Below are positions 16,479-25,351 of a stretch of 55,870 nucleotides of DNA, in pieces. The position numbers and the translations under genes are program-made. The notes under the pieces were generated by a model. The model was not told the DNA's origin, did no database searches, and worked only from the letters and a program-made list of their open reading frames with translations. The stretch is from Opitutia bacterium (GTDB lineage Bacteria; Verrucomicrobiota; Verrucomicrobiia; Opitutales; UBA953): NCBI GenBank assembly GCA_021204635.1, contig JAJPZB010000031.1, forward strand, positions 1-55,870, written 5' to 3'. The stretch's first letter is position 1; the number at the start of each line of letters is the position of its first letter.

Positions 16479-18362
16479 CTACTTTTGTCTAAGATGAACC
16501 ATCAACAACGAAACATCTGCCGGCGACACACCGCTTATTCTGCCGGCTTGGGCTAATGTCGCAGGTCTAATGGCAGCTAACTTTTGGCGAGCCTCGATTC
16601 TGAGACCAACTAACTTTGAGTAATCTATGTCGAGTGGGATCTCGAATTTTTCAAGCTCCTTCATTTTTTCTATAGATTTCAGCTCGCGAGAAAGGTATCC
16701 GGCATATCGAACCCTATATAAAACTTCATCTTTTACCTGTGGAGATAGTGCTTCAAATTCCGCAGGCATTTTATCCGGTAAGTTCACAAAATCCTTTCGC
16801 AAAAGATCGGCAGCCGTCTGACCGCCAAACATGATTTCTTCAAGTTTAATCCGCCATTTTTCAACGGCAGCAGACTTCTCCTTTATTCTGCAAAGACGGT
16901 CATCAGGCAAAAGCCCCATGTGCTCAATAGCCCCAACAAGCCTCAATTCCGAGCTTCCATGATTAAATAACAATCGATGCTCCGCTCGGCTCGTAAACAT
17001 TCGATATGGTTCCTGCGTACCTTTTGTAACGAGATCGTCAATTAGAACCCCAGCATAGCCACTATCTCTGCCAAGAACGAGTTGATCAATTCCAAGAACT
17101 TTTGCTGCCGCGTTTGCGCCGGCGACAAGCCCCTGAATAGCAGCTTCCTCATAACCGGACGTGCCATTTATTTGCCCGGCAAGAAACAAATTTTCTACAT
17201 TCTTCGTCTCCAACGTTGGTCTCAATTGCGTTGGCGGAACGTAGTCGTACTCTATGGCATAAGCTGGTCTGAGCATTACGGCATTTTCCAATGCTGGAAC
17301 GCTTTTAATCATCTCCAATTGGACATAAAATGGCAGGGAGGTAGAAAATCCATTTATGTACCACTCATTTGAAAAGATGCCTTCTGGTTCAAGAAACAAT
17401 CTGTGCAATTCTTTATCGGGAAATCGCTTGTACTTGTCTTCTATACTTGGGCAATATCGCGCGCCGACACCTGTTATTAATCCTGAATATAACGGCGATT
17501 CGCCGATATGAGCATTGACAATGTCCTTAGTCCGCAAGCTCGTATTTGCAAGCCAGCATGATCTCTTTTTTTCCGCCGGCTCCCACCCAAGACGTTCCTC
17601 GCCCCTATGTTCCACGTGGAACATTTCTTCGCCATCTCCCCGCGTATCGTAAAATCCGAAAAATACTGGATTCTCATCGCCTTTTTGTTCCTCGCACTTG
17701 GAAAAATCAATGCTGCTACCGAGGATTCTCGCCGGAGTTCCGGTTTTCAGCCTCTCGACTGACATTCCCGCCTCTCTAAAACTGTCAGACAACGTATATG
17801 AGTTAAAATCGCCAAGCCTCCCACCCGCATTAACATTCCCTCCAATAAACATTTTACCGTTTAGAAAGGTTCCGGTAGTGACAACAATAGTCTTAGCATA
17901 AAACGAAATGCCTATAGTAGTTTCTACTCCAATAACCTTTCCATTTTTGAAGATGAGCTTCGACGAAATTGCCTGAAAAAGGGCTAAATTTTCATACGCC
18001 TCACATGTCTGTTTCATTCTCGCAGAATAGACGAGTTTGTCACACTGCGCTCGCGGCGACTGAACTGCTGGACCTTTTGACGCATTTAATACTCTAAACT
18101 GAATGGCTGTGTGATCTGCACATACTCCCATCTCGCCTCCCATTGCATCTATTTCTCTGACAATATGCCCCTTTGCTTGCCCGCCTATTGCAGGGTTGCA
18201 ACTCATCTTCGCGATTGTATCAAGGTTTCCGGTAAGCAAAAGAACTCGCACACCCATGCGCGCGGCAGCAAGAGCCGACTCCACTCCGGCGTGTCCGGCT
18301 CCAATAACAAGCACGTCGTATGGATCGTCTTCATTAATGCTTATTCGCTTATCTACCACCAT
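16479..18362 (-). CDS. mnmG: tRNA uridine-5-carboxymethylaminomethyl modification enzyme MnmG
   Basis: 627-residue FAD protein that with MnmE adds the cmnm5 group to U34 of tRNAs. Evidence: FAD-binding VIGAGHAGVESALAAARMG near the N-terminus, CNPAIGGQAKGHIVREIDALGG-like block (Met for Leu here), GTFLNGKMFIG, TGTPARI, and C-terminal AGRISGVSPADVSLLMVHL. The ATG at 18362 is preferred over an upstream in-frame start because that would overlap mnmE's last codons. One base separates it from mnmE's stop. It contains a perfect parS site (17608-17623) read as FHVEH, within a stretch that varies in the family. mnmE-mnmG pairing near the origin is common in bacteria. Confidence 0.97.
   Translation of the reverse strand: MVVDKRISINEDDPYDVLVIGAGHAGVESALAAARMGVRVLLLTGNLDTIAKMSCNPAIGGQAKGHIVREIDAMGGEMGVCADHTAIQFRVLNASKGPAVQSPRAQCDKLVYSARMKQTCEAYENLALFQAISSKLIFKNGKVIGVETTIGISFYAKTIVVTTGTFLNGKMFIGGNVNAGGRLGDFNSYTLSDSFREAGMSVERLKTGTPARILGSSIDFSKCEEQKGDENPVFFGFYDTRGDGEEMFHVEHRGEERLGWEPAEKKRSCWLANTSLRTKDIVNAHIGESPLYSGLITGVGARYCPSIEDKYKRFPDKELHRLFLEPEGIFSNEWYINGFSTSLPFYVQLEMIKSVPALENAVMLRPAYAIEYDYVPPTQLRPTLETKNVENLFLAGQINGTSGYEEAAIQGLVAGANAAAKVLGIDQLVLGRDSGYAGVLIDDLVTKGTQEPYRMFTSRAEHRLLFNHGSSELRLVGAIEHMGLLPDDRLCRIKEKSAAVEKWRIKLEEIMFGGQTAADLLRKDFVNLPDKMPAEFEALSPQVKDEVLYRVRYAGYLSRELKSIEKMKELEKFEIPLDIDYSKLVGLRIEARQKLAAIRPATLAQAGRISGVSPADVSLLMVHLRQK
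17608..17623. promoter_or_regulatory. parS: parS centromere site inside mnmG
   Basis: TGTTCCACGTGGAACA is a perfect 16-bp palindrome equal to the canonical chromosomal parS bound by ParB. A second identical copy lies 2.46 kb away. parA and parB are not in the window. Confidence 0.9.
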
Positions 18363-18363
18363 T

Positions 18364-19722
18364 TTATTTCCCAATACAAAAATTTGAGAAAACTTTGTCC
18401 AAAACCTTTTCGTTATCAAAAGTTCCTACAATTTCAGACAGGTTTTCCATGGAATCTCTAAGCATTTCGGCGATAAATTCTAATGGAATCTGTGAAATTT
18501 TTTCTTTTGCTAACGTCAAAGATCTACATGCCCCCATTAACAATTCTGCCTGCCTCTCGCCTACAATTAGTAAATCTTTATCAGGAACTATTTTCTTATC
18601 TTCTATAAACTTAATTATCGCGCTCGCCACTATTTCACGTGATGAATCTGCTATTGCTGATATAGAAACTCGCTCAAATTTTTCTAAGAATCTACCCGTA
18701 TCCATCACTCTCGGTAAGTCGCTTTTATTTAATACCACTATGGTGTTCTCTGGTGATATTCGCCGCGTTATACTCAATGGAATCACCGGTTCTTTAGTCG
18801 ATGAATCAGCGACAAAAACTATGAGATCAGCAATATCGAGACATTCCATCGTTTTCCTTATACCAATTTTCTCAACGGTTGATTTAACATCCTCACGCAA
18901 ACCTGCCGTATCCAAAATCCTGATACGATAATTCCCGATATTAAAGTTTTCAGAAATAAAATCTCTGGTAGTTCCAGGTTCGTTACAAACAATGGATCGC
19001 TCTGAGCCAATAAGTCTGTTCATTAGTGATGATTTTCCAGCGTTTGGTGCTCCGAGTATCAAAACCGTTATCCCATCCCGTATAACATTTCCATATCTCG
19101 CTGAATTGGCTGTATTCGACAAGCAGGAATGCAATTTATCTATCTCGTTTTTAAAATGTGAAATGTCTGATTCGATGATTCCTTCATCAGAAAAATCTAT
19201 TTGCGCTTCTATTTCTGCCAACAAACCAAGCATTTTTGAACTCCATTCGGAAACCAATTTTCCAAGTTCTCCGGAAAGTAATTTATTAGCAGATGCAAGA
19301 GCTCTTTCAGAACTTGCAGAGATGACACTCATGACAGCCTCTGCTTGCGACAAATCGATTTTCCCATTTAAAAATGCGCGTCTTGTGAATTCACCAGGTG
19401 CAGCAGCCTCACAACCTCTATCATACAAATCAGAAATGATTTTGTTACATATCAGTGGATTCCCATGACATGAAATTTCGATAGAATCTTCTCCTGTGTA
19501 TGACGCCTTACCTTTAAAAAAAACGTATATGCATTCATCTATAATCGCTCCGGTCATGGAAACATATTTCCCAAAACGCGATAATCTCGGATGAGCTTCA
19601 AGTTTCGGAGCAAACGCTGCTTCGGCTATTTCTTTCGACAACGGACCGCTAACCCTAATGACAGCTATAGCAGACTCTCCATGCGGAGTAGCAAGTGCTA
19701 CGATTGTGCTTTTGTCACTCAT
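18364..19722 (-). CDS. mnmE: tRNA modification GTPase MnmE
   Basis: 452-residue potassium-activated GTPase, partner of MnmG. N-terminal tetrahydrofolate-binding domain (MSDKSTIVALATPHG), central helical domain with the inserted G domain: G1 GAPNAGKSS (224-232), G2 TTRD, G3 DTAGL (271-275), G4 NKSD, and the C-terminal FCIGK whose Cys is required for modification. The ATG at 19722 matches the family start MSDxxTIVA; a TTG two codons upstream is unlikely. Immediately upstream of mnmG on the same strand. Confidence 0.97.
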   Translation of the reverse strand: MSDKSTIVALATPHGESAIAVIRVSGPLSKEIAEAAFAPKLEAHPRLSRFGKYVSMTGAIIDECIYVFFKGKASYTGEDSIEISCHGNPLICNKIISDLYDRGCEAAAPGEFTRRAFLNGKIDLSQAEAVMSVISASSERALASANKLLSGELGKLVSEWSSKMLGLLAEIEAQIDFSDEGIIESDISHFKNEIDKLHSCLSNTANSARYGNVIRDGITVLILGAPNAGKSSLMNRLIGSERSIVCNEPGTTRDFISENFNIGNYRIRILDTAGLREDVKSTVEKIGIRKTMECLDIADLIVFVADSSTKEPVIPLSITRRISPENTIVVLNKSDLPRVMDTGRFLEKFERVSISAIADSSREIVASAIIKFIEDKKIVPDKDLLIVGERQAELLMGACRSLTLAKEKISQIPLEFIAEMLRDSMENLSEIVGTFDNEKVLDKVFSNFCIGK

Positions 19723-19827
19723 ATACAATATAACTAATCACAATCATAATTCAGGGGCAATCTGCGTAATTATTAAACTCTTGCAACTGATTAAGAAATC
19801 TGAGTGAATGCTACCTCCAGGACGATC

Positions 19828-20019
19828 ATGACAGATCAACAGCAACAGCATTCAAAAACACCGTTAGACTTCGACTTCACCGATGTGGAAGCCCTTTCTC
19901 GGTATGTGACTGAAACGGGGAAAATACTCCCGCGCCGCATAACGGGACTGACCGCGAAGCAACAGCGCCATGTCACGAAAGCGATAAAACGCGCCCGCAA
20001 CATGTTGCTAATGAAATAA
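19828..20019 (+). CDS. rpsR: 30S ribosomal protein S18
   Basis: 63-residue small-subunit protein. The S18 signature GKILPRRITGLTAKQQRHVTKAIKRARNM covers nearly the whole C-terminal half, and DFTDVEALSRYVTETGKI matches the N-terminal helix. The ATG at 19828 is preferred to one at 19804 because AGGA precedes it by five bases. In most bacteria rpsR is in an operon with rpsF, ssb and rplI; here it stands alone between mnmE and argS, on the opposite strand to both, with its own terminator. No CxxC zinc site. Confidence 0.93.
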   Translation: MTDQQQQHSKTPLDFDFTDVEALSRYVTETGKILPRRITGLTAKQQRHVTKAIKRARNMLLMK

Positions 20020-20040
20020 GCTAAGCGCGAAGTCTTTCCA

Positions 20041-20070
20041 AGAGCGTCACAATTGTGGCGCTCTTTTTTT
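20041..20070 (+). terminator. Terminator of rpsR
   Basis: AGAGCGTCACAATT and AATTGTGGCGCTCT form a 14-bp self-complementary stem with one G-T type mismatch, followed by eight T (20063-20070). The last T is the first base of a parS site. Confidence 0.85.
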
Positions 20071-20085
20071 GTTCCACGTGGAACA
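20070..20085. promoter_or_regulatory. parS: parS centromere site in the rpsR-argS gap
   Basis: Second perfect TGTTCCACGTGGAACA, directly abutting the T-run of the rpsR terminator and between two convergent genes. Two identical sites within 2.5 kb, near dnaN, are the arrangement expected of an origin-proximal ParB loading region. Confidence 0.92.
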
Positions 20086-20124
20086 AAAACTTGCTGAACA
20101 ACTAAAAAGCAGAGTAGGGGAGAA

Positions 20125-21918
20125 TTACATTCTCTCGAGTGTATCAATTCCAAGAAGATTAAGCCCTGTCTCTAAAACGTCGAGCGTACAGGCACACAAT
20201 CTAAGTCGTAAATCTCTAACTCTGCTATCCTCTACTATTATTTTGTCAGCCGTATAAAAAGAAGAAAAAGTAACAGCCAATTCGAATAAATACGTGCAGA
20301 CGTAATGCGGCTTTAACTCTTCAATGGCAATCTTAATGACGTTAGAAAACTTCATTAAATGCCTTATCAATACAGCTTCAGAAACTGTTGATGGAATTAT
20401 AACTACATCGTTCGCAACTACATTTGATATTTCTAACCCAGCTTTTCTGTATATCGATTTTATCCTCGTAACAGCATATAGAAGATATGGCGCGGTATTT
20501 CCTTCAAACGACAAAAGTCTATCCCAAGAAAACACATAGTCTATAGTTCTGTTTTGGAGGAGATCGGCATATCGAATAGCCGATATACCTATAACTTCAG
20601 AAATTTTTCTCTGCTCACGCTCTGGCAGGTCAGAATTCTTTTCTTTAACTATGGAAAAAGCTCTACTCACTGCTTCATCTACGAGAGACTTCAGCTTTAT
20701 TGATCCGCCTTCTTTTGTCTTTATCGGCTTACCATTGCTCCCGAGAATCTTACCAAAGGTTACATGCTTTATCTCCGGAAATCTGTATTTTTTCTCAGCA
20801 AACCAACGTTTCGCCGTCAATGAAAGCATCCGAAAGTGATCCTGCTGCCTATCATCTGTGACATAGACAACTTCGTCTGCATTAAAATGCTCTACTCGAT
20901 AGAGTAGGGTGGCCAAATCTGTAGAAGCATAATTAGAACCTCCGTCTTTTTTCCTAATTATAAAAGGAGCTGCATTTTTATTGTTGCGCGAGTACCTGAA
21001 ATCCTCGTCGTTCCAAACAACTAATGCCCCGTCGCTTTCTTCTGCTATCCCGCACTCAGACAACTCATCATACACGCGACCAACTTTATCTCTATAAAAA
21101 GATTCTCCGAGCGTCACATCAGGATGAACGCCAAATATATCGTATATTCTTGCACAAGCTGCATTCGACACCTTGACAATCTTTTCCCACAAACAGACAT
21201 TATCTCGATCGCCCTGCTGAAGTTTGACGAGTTCCATGCGAGCTTGCTCCATCGCTCCAGCATGATTTTCCTCATCCTTAACATATGAAGTTCCTGATTT
21301 ATAGAGTTCTTCGAGTTCTGACAGTGCCTTCACATCGTCATCTGGAAATACGTAATTTGTGCGCTTTATTTCAAAAATAAGTATCCCAAAATTTGTTCCC
21401 CAGTCACCGATATGATTATCTCTGGTCAAATCAGCTCCACAAAATTCCAATAAACGCGAAATAGCCTCACCTATGACTAAGATCCTAAGGTGCCCCACGT
21501 GCATCTGCTTGGCCGTATTCGGAGAAGGGTAGTCTATTACAACTTTTTTACCATTGTAGATTTTCTTACATACTTTCCTTAGAACATCTGTACTTCGGTA
21601 TGTAGCAATCCAGTTTCCGAGAAATTCATTTGAAAATTTGAAATTTATGAATCCAGGTCCTGCGATACTTATCGATAGTAAATCCCTGTCTATACGTCCT
21701 GATTTTTCGAGTTCAGCAACAAATTTTTCTGCCAAGATTCTCGGATTTACGCCAATTCTCTTTGCTTCAGAAAAAATTCCATTAGCCTGAAAATCTCCAA
21801 ATCGAGGATCAGTAGGACGTACATCAGGTATAAATTTATCTGAAAATCCTTCTAAACTACTCGCTGTTTCCTTAATAACCTCAGTAAGAGACTCAACGGG
21901 ATCGAACCAAATATTCAT
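20125..21918 (-). CDS. argS: Arginyl-tRNA synthetase
   Basis: 597-residue class I aminoacyl-tRNA synthetase. The N-terminal additional domain (FGDFQANGIFSEAKRIGVNPR) is followed by YPSPNTAKQMHVGHLR with the HIGH-type motif at 140-143, HIGDWGTNFG, and GKPIKTKEGGSIKL, the divergent KMSKS-like loop usual in ArgRS. The C-terminal DALR domain carries RYADLLQNRTIDYVFSWDRLLSFEGNTAPYLLY. It starts at 21918 and reads away from the candidate replication origin. Confidence 0.97.
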   Translation of the reverse strand: MNIWFDPVESLTEVIKETASSLEGFSDKFIPDVRPTDPRFGDFQANGIFSEAKRIGVNPRILAEKFVAELEKSGRIDRDLLSISIAGPGFINFKFSNEFLGNWIATYRSTDVLRKVCKKIYNGKKVVIDYPSPNTAKQMHVGHLRILVIGEAISRLLEFCGADLTRDNHIGDWGTNFGILIFEIKRTNYVFPDDDVKALSELEELYKSGTSYVKDEENHAGAMEQARMELVKLQQGDRDNVCLWEKIVKVSNAACARIYDIFGVHPDVTLGESFYRDKVGRVYDELSECGIAEESDGALVVWNDEDFRYSRNNKNAAPFIIRKKDGGSNYASTDLATLLYRVEHFNADEVVYVTDDRQQDHFRMLSLTAKRWFAEKKYRFPEIKHVTFGKILGSNGKPIKTKEGGSIKLKSLVDEAVSRAFSIVKEKNSDLPEREQRKISEVIGISAIRYADLLQNRTIDYVFSWDRLLSFEGNTAPYLLYAVTRIKSIYRKAGLEISNVVANDVVIIPSTVSEAVLIRHLMKFSNVIKIAIEELKPHYVCTYLFELAVTFSSFYTADKIIVEDSRVRDLRLRLCACTLDVLETGLNLLGIDTLERM

Positions 21919-22243
21919 GCTGTGTAAGATACAAAATCCTTATAAAAAACTCCAAAATATTCTCAAAAATAAAAAAAGCGACCTATGGATATAAAAATGT
22001 TAATAACGCAAAAATAACTACGTGCTTATCTTTATCTACAAACTCCCTACAAGTTCGTTGCATACTTATTCAGATTTTTAAAAGCCATATACACCGCTTG
22101 AATAAAGGGATTTATCGTGTTGTAAACACAATTTACAGATATATTATTATTGTTTCTTATCTTTTTATAATTTGATAATCTTTACGAAGGATGTAAGTAA
22201 CTTTGCCTTGCAAAGGAGTGTTCGGTAGAGCAGTCTCGTTCGC
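21919..22243. other. oriC: Candidate chromosomal replication origin (oriC)
   Basis: A 325-base, strongly AT-rich gap between divergent argS and dnaN. Three one-mismatch DnaA-box-like 9-mers are seen: TGTTAATAA (21998-22006), TTATCTACA (22032-22040) and TTATTCAGA (22066-22074), spaced exactly 34 bases apart. GTGTT-GTA-AACAC is an inverted repeat at 22117-22129, and the stretch 22139-22190 is almost pure A/T and could be an unwinding element. CTTTGCCTTGCAAAG (22201-22215) is another small hairpin. No perfect TTATCCACA is present, and dnaA is not in the window. Context (dnaN, mnmEG, parS) carries most of the weight. Confidence 0.6.
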
Positions 22244-23380
22244 ATGAAGTTCAAAGTAAATCGTGATCACCTCGTCAACGGACTTAGTCAGGTAGTAAAT
22301 GTGACGAGCAGCAATCCGCGGTCGTTACCGGCAACACTACCTGTTCCTGTGGGAGATAAAGCACTCATAGAAGCTGCGGAAGATTTCGTTTCGCTATCTG
22401 CAACTGGTATGGATTTACGCATAAGTTGCCGTGTCAAGGCAGATGTATCATCGCCAGGTAAAATTATGCTACCTGCAAAATGGCTGAAAAATGTAGTAGG
22501 CGGATTCAGAAACCTTGATGTGTTTTTTGAGGTTCAGGGGGAAAATCGAGTGAAGATAAATTCCGGCAGTTCAAAATTTAATGCAGTTGCCATGTCTGCC
22601 GTTGATTTTCCGATGGAACCTTCATTTGACAGCGCTTTTTCTATTGAGTTAGATAAATCTTGTTTGTTGAGAATAATTAGATTGGTATCATATGCACAAT
22701 CTACTGATGAGAATAGATACATTCTCAACGGAATATTTTTCAATTTTGCTGAAGATGAATTGACGGTTGTTGCAACAGATGGTAGGCGACTTGCTAAGTC
22801 TGTATGCAAACTTGAAAATAACATAGAGAGTGCTATGAATTTTATTCTTCCAAGTTCTGCCGTTATAGAATTACAAAAATTACTCGTCGGAGAGGGAAAG
22901 GTACACTTGGAAATTGGTGAACGACAAGTGTCATTTGATATAGATTCAGAGTCGGAAGAGACTGGTATTGTCGGTAAAATTAAAGTTGTCTCAAAATTAA
23001 TAGAGGGAAAATATCCTCAATATCAAGGTGTTATTCCGAAAGATCCGGGCAATAAGGTTGGGATAGAACGCGAAGAATTACTTAGCGCTATTATGCAAGT
23101 GAGGAAAGCCGGAATAGATTCTGTTATATTGAGTCTATCGGAGAATATTATGGAACTTACAGCAAGTTCTGATGAATATGGAGATTCAAGCGATAAAATA
23201 GCAATTAAATATGTTGGAAATGATGTGAAAATAGCATTTAATCCTGATTTTGTGATAGACATTCTCAAGGCTCTAACTCAGGATTCAATTATGTTTGAGT
23301 TCAAAGATGACTTGAGCCCTGGTGTGTTTAAAACGAAAGATGAAACATTTCTTTGTGTTGTAATGCCACTGAGAAAGTAA
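22244..23380 (+). CDS. dnaN: DNA polymerase III beta subunit (sliding clamp)
   Basis: 378-residue processivity clamp; three repeated clamp domains are expected over this length. Diagnostic stretches: LPAKWL, SAVDFPMEPSF, YAQSTDENRYILNGIFF, VVATDGRRLAKS, EGKYPQYQGVIPK, and the C-terminal CVVMPLRK that forms the partner-binding pocket. It is the first gene to the right of the candidate origin and is followed by a terminator. MutS further downstream carries a C-terminal clamp-binding motif. Confidence 0.97.
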   Translation: MKFKVNRDHLVNGLSQVVNVTSSNPRSLPATLPVPVGDKALIEAAEDFVSLSATGMDLRISCRVKADVSSPGKIMLPAKWLKNVVGGFRNLDVFFEVQGENRVKINSGSSKFNAVAMSAVDFPMEPSFDSAFSIELDKSCLLRIIRLVSYAQSTDENRYILNGIFFNFAEDELTVVATDGRRLAKSVCKLENNIESAMNFILPSSAVIELQKLLVGEGKVHLEIGERQVSFDIDSESEETGIVGKIKVVSKLIEGKYPQYQGVIPKDPGNKVGIEREELLSAIMQVRKAGIDSVILSLSENIMELTASSDEYGDSSDKIAIKYVGNDVKIAFNPDFVIDILKALTQDSIMFEFKDDLSPGVFKTKDETFLCVVMPLRK

Positions 23381-23389
23381 TTAAAAAAT

Positions 23390-23419
23390 AAAGGTGTTTT
23401 TATTTAAAACACCTTTTTT
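23390..23419 (+). terminator. Terminator of dnaN
   Basis: AAAGGTGTTTT (23390-23400) and AAAACACCTTT (23406-23416) form an 11-bp stem with a five-base loop, ending in a T-run. It finishes only six bases before the lepB start codon. Confidence 0.85.
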
Positions 23420-23425
23420 ATTTAT

Positions 23426-24658
23426 ATGTTTTTTAAGAAAAAAAATCAGATAGATAAAGCGTTAGCGGAACTACTTACTTTCGCTGAAAAAGTAAAAAAA
23501 TATCGTGGGGATATTTTTGCAGAGTCTGACGAAGAAGAACTAACGGTTATATTGTCAAATTTAAAATCGGCTGATTCGGACGAACGCAGGGAAAGATATT
23601 ACGATAGACTTCGGAATTGTTTGCAAAGAGTTGGTGGGAACATATTCCCTAAGAAGGGAATTGTTGAACTTGTCGAATTGATAGTTGTTGCAGCCATTTT
23701 GGCGGGAGGCATAAGAGCATTTTTCATACAACCTTTTAAGATCCCGACGAATTCGATGTTTCCGACCTATAATGGTATGACATCAGAGGTCTGCTTTTCT
23801 GAACCTGGATTTATCGAAAAGTCTTTTGAACGCTTTTTTTATGGAGCTTCATTTTATGAATTTACATCTCCTTTTGACGGAGAAGTATTGATTCCTCTCA
23901 ACCAAGATAGAAAAAGAACGCATTCATCTGATGTTTTTGAATTGTTTATCGGAAATAATCAATTGCAGTTGAATTGTCCGAGAGATTTTTCTATAGAGAA
24001 TGTTTTCTTGGAGAGATTTTTCCCTGATTATTATTGCATGACTGACAGATCTTTTCGTGGCAGGTGGTCTGTTTTTATAAACGATATGCGAAAGAATGGT
24101 AAAATTACCATTACAGCGAATGGTGTCCCGGTTATAAAAACAGGAACTTTTGTAAAAGTCGGAGAAAAATTTTTAAATTTTAAAATATTTATTGGTGACA
24201 TGGTTTTGGTAAATAAATTTTTGTATAATTTTTCAAAACCAAGTGTTGGAGATCCTTTTGTATTTAGGACGAATAATATACCCGGATTGAATAACGCAGA
24301 ATTGTATTACATAAAGAGGCTTGCGGGAACATCAGGTGACAGATTAAGAGTCTCTACTGGAAAGTTGTATAGAAATGATGAAATAATTTCAGGCTCAAAA
24401 ATTTTTGATAAAAATAACAATATAGACTACGAAAATAGCTATTATGGCTATTTACCGGAAATTGGTTCTGCGGGTGTTTATTCTCTTCCGTTGAACAAAG
24501 ATTATACAGTTCCTGATGGGTATTGCTATGCTCTTGGTGATAATTCTTCAAATAGCTATGATTCTCGTGGCTGGGGGCTTGTTCCTGTAGATGATGTAGT
24601 TGGGAAGGCATTGTTTGTGTTGTATCCTTTATCGAAAAGATGGGGGATTGCAGAATAA
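23426..24658 (+). CDS. lepB: Signal peptidase I with N-terminal cytoplasmic extension
   Basis: 410-residue inner-membrane leader peptidase that removes signal peptides. Catalytic Ser110 lies in PFKIPTNSMFPT, the general base Lys297 in YYIKRLAGTSGD, and the box E motif is GDNSSNSYDSRGWG near the end. A membrane helix (VELIVVAAILAGGIRAFFI) precedes Ser110. The first 80 residues are a charged cytoplasmic segment, and about 180 residues separate Ser and Lys, longer than in E. coli; both traits fit Verrucomicrobia homologues. The gene is markedly AT-rich. Its ATG is six bases after the dnaN terminator T-run, so it is either translated from read-through mRNA or almost leaderless. Confidence 0.93.
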   Translation: MFFKKKNQIDKALAELLTFAEKVKKYRGDIFAESDEEELTVILSNLKSADSDERRERYYDRLRNCLQRVGGNIFPKKGIVELVELIVVAAILAGGIRAFFIQPFKIPTNSMFPTYNGMTSEVCFSEPGFIEKSFERFFYGASFYEFTSPFDGEVLIPLNQDRKRTHSSDVFELFIGNNQLQLNCPRDFSIENVFLERFFPDYYCMTDRSFRGRWSVFINDMRKNGKITITANGVPVIKTGTFVKVGEKFLNFKIFIGDMVLVNKFLYNFSKPSVGDPFVFRTNNIPGLNNAELYYIKRLAGTSGDRLRVSTGKLYRNDEIISGSKIFDKNNNIDYENSYYGYLPEIGSAGVYSLPLNKDYTVPDGYCYALGDNSSNSYDSRGWGLVPVDDVVGKALFVLYPLSKRWGIAE

Positions 24659-24720
24659 CGTTATGCATTATCTAATTATTAATTGCATTTTCCCAAAATA
24701 GATTTAGAAATTTTGATCAT

Positions 24721-25320
24721 ATGAAAGACGCACGAAGGACAGCTTCAATCGACAGAGTGACATCTGAGACGAAGGTATCTCTGTCTATATGCATAGACGG
24801 TACAGGAAAGTCCGAAATTAAAACAGGTATCCCGTTTTTCGATCATATGCTCTCGTTGTTTGCAAAACACGGGCTTTTCGATTTGGTCGTCGATGCAGAA
24901 GGAGACATAGACGTTGATTATCACCACGTTGTAGAAGACGTCGGCATAGTACTTGGTAGCGCCATAAAAGAAGCTCTCGCCGACAAAATAGGCATAAATC
25001 GCTACGGTTTTTTTATTCTTCCGATGGACGAAACGTTGGTCAGAATTGCCCTCGATCTGAGTGGAAGACCGTATTTTGTTTACAATGTGCCTGTAAAAAA
25101 TCCGATGATCCGCGATTTTAACGTCTGCCTCATCAGAGAGTTCTTCTTGGCGGTATGCAACTCGGTTGGAATGAATCTCCACATCGCACTTGAATACGGC
25201 GAAGAACCACACCACATATCGGAAGGAATATTCAAATGCTTTTCGAGAGCTCTTGCGGTAGCGTGCAAAATTAACGAACGTGCCGCAAATTCTCTCCCAA
25301 GCACAAAAGGTTCTCTCTGA
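24721..25320 (+). CDS. hisB: Imidazoleglycerol-phosphate dehydratase
   Basis: 199-residue enzyme of histidine biosynthesis (IGP to imidazole acetol phosphate), the size of the monofunctional form without the phosphatase domain. Metal-binding His motifs are present: FFDHML, DYHHVVEDVG and, near the C-terminus, EEPHHISEGIFKCFSRAL. Twin Mn sites are expected from the family. Followed 31 bases later by hisH, so the two form a partial his operon; hisA, hisF and others are not in the window. Confidence 0.97.
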   Translation: MKDARRTASIDRVTSETKVSLSICIDGTGKSEIKTGIPFFDHMLSLFAKHGLFDLVVDAEGDIDVDYHHVVEDVGIVLGSAIKEALADKIGINRYGFFILPMDETLVRIALDLSGRPYFVYNVPVKNPMIRDFNVCLIREFFLAVCNSVGMNLHIALEYGEEPHHISEGIFKCFSRALAVACKINERAANSLPSTKGSL

Positions 25321-25351
25321 GATTTTTCCAAAACGGGGAAGGTGACCGGAA

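Noticed and set aside
18631..18646. TATTTCACGTGATGAA in mnmE as a third parS
   Set aside because: Four mismatches from the palindrome; treated as chance.
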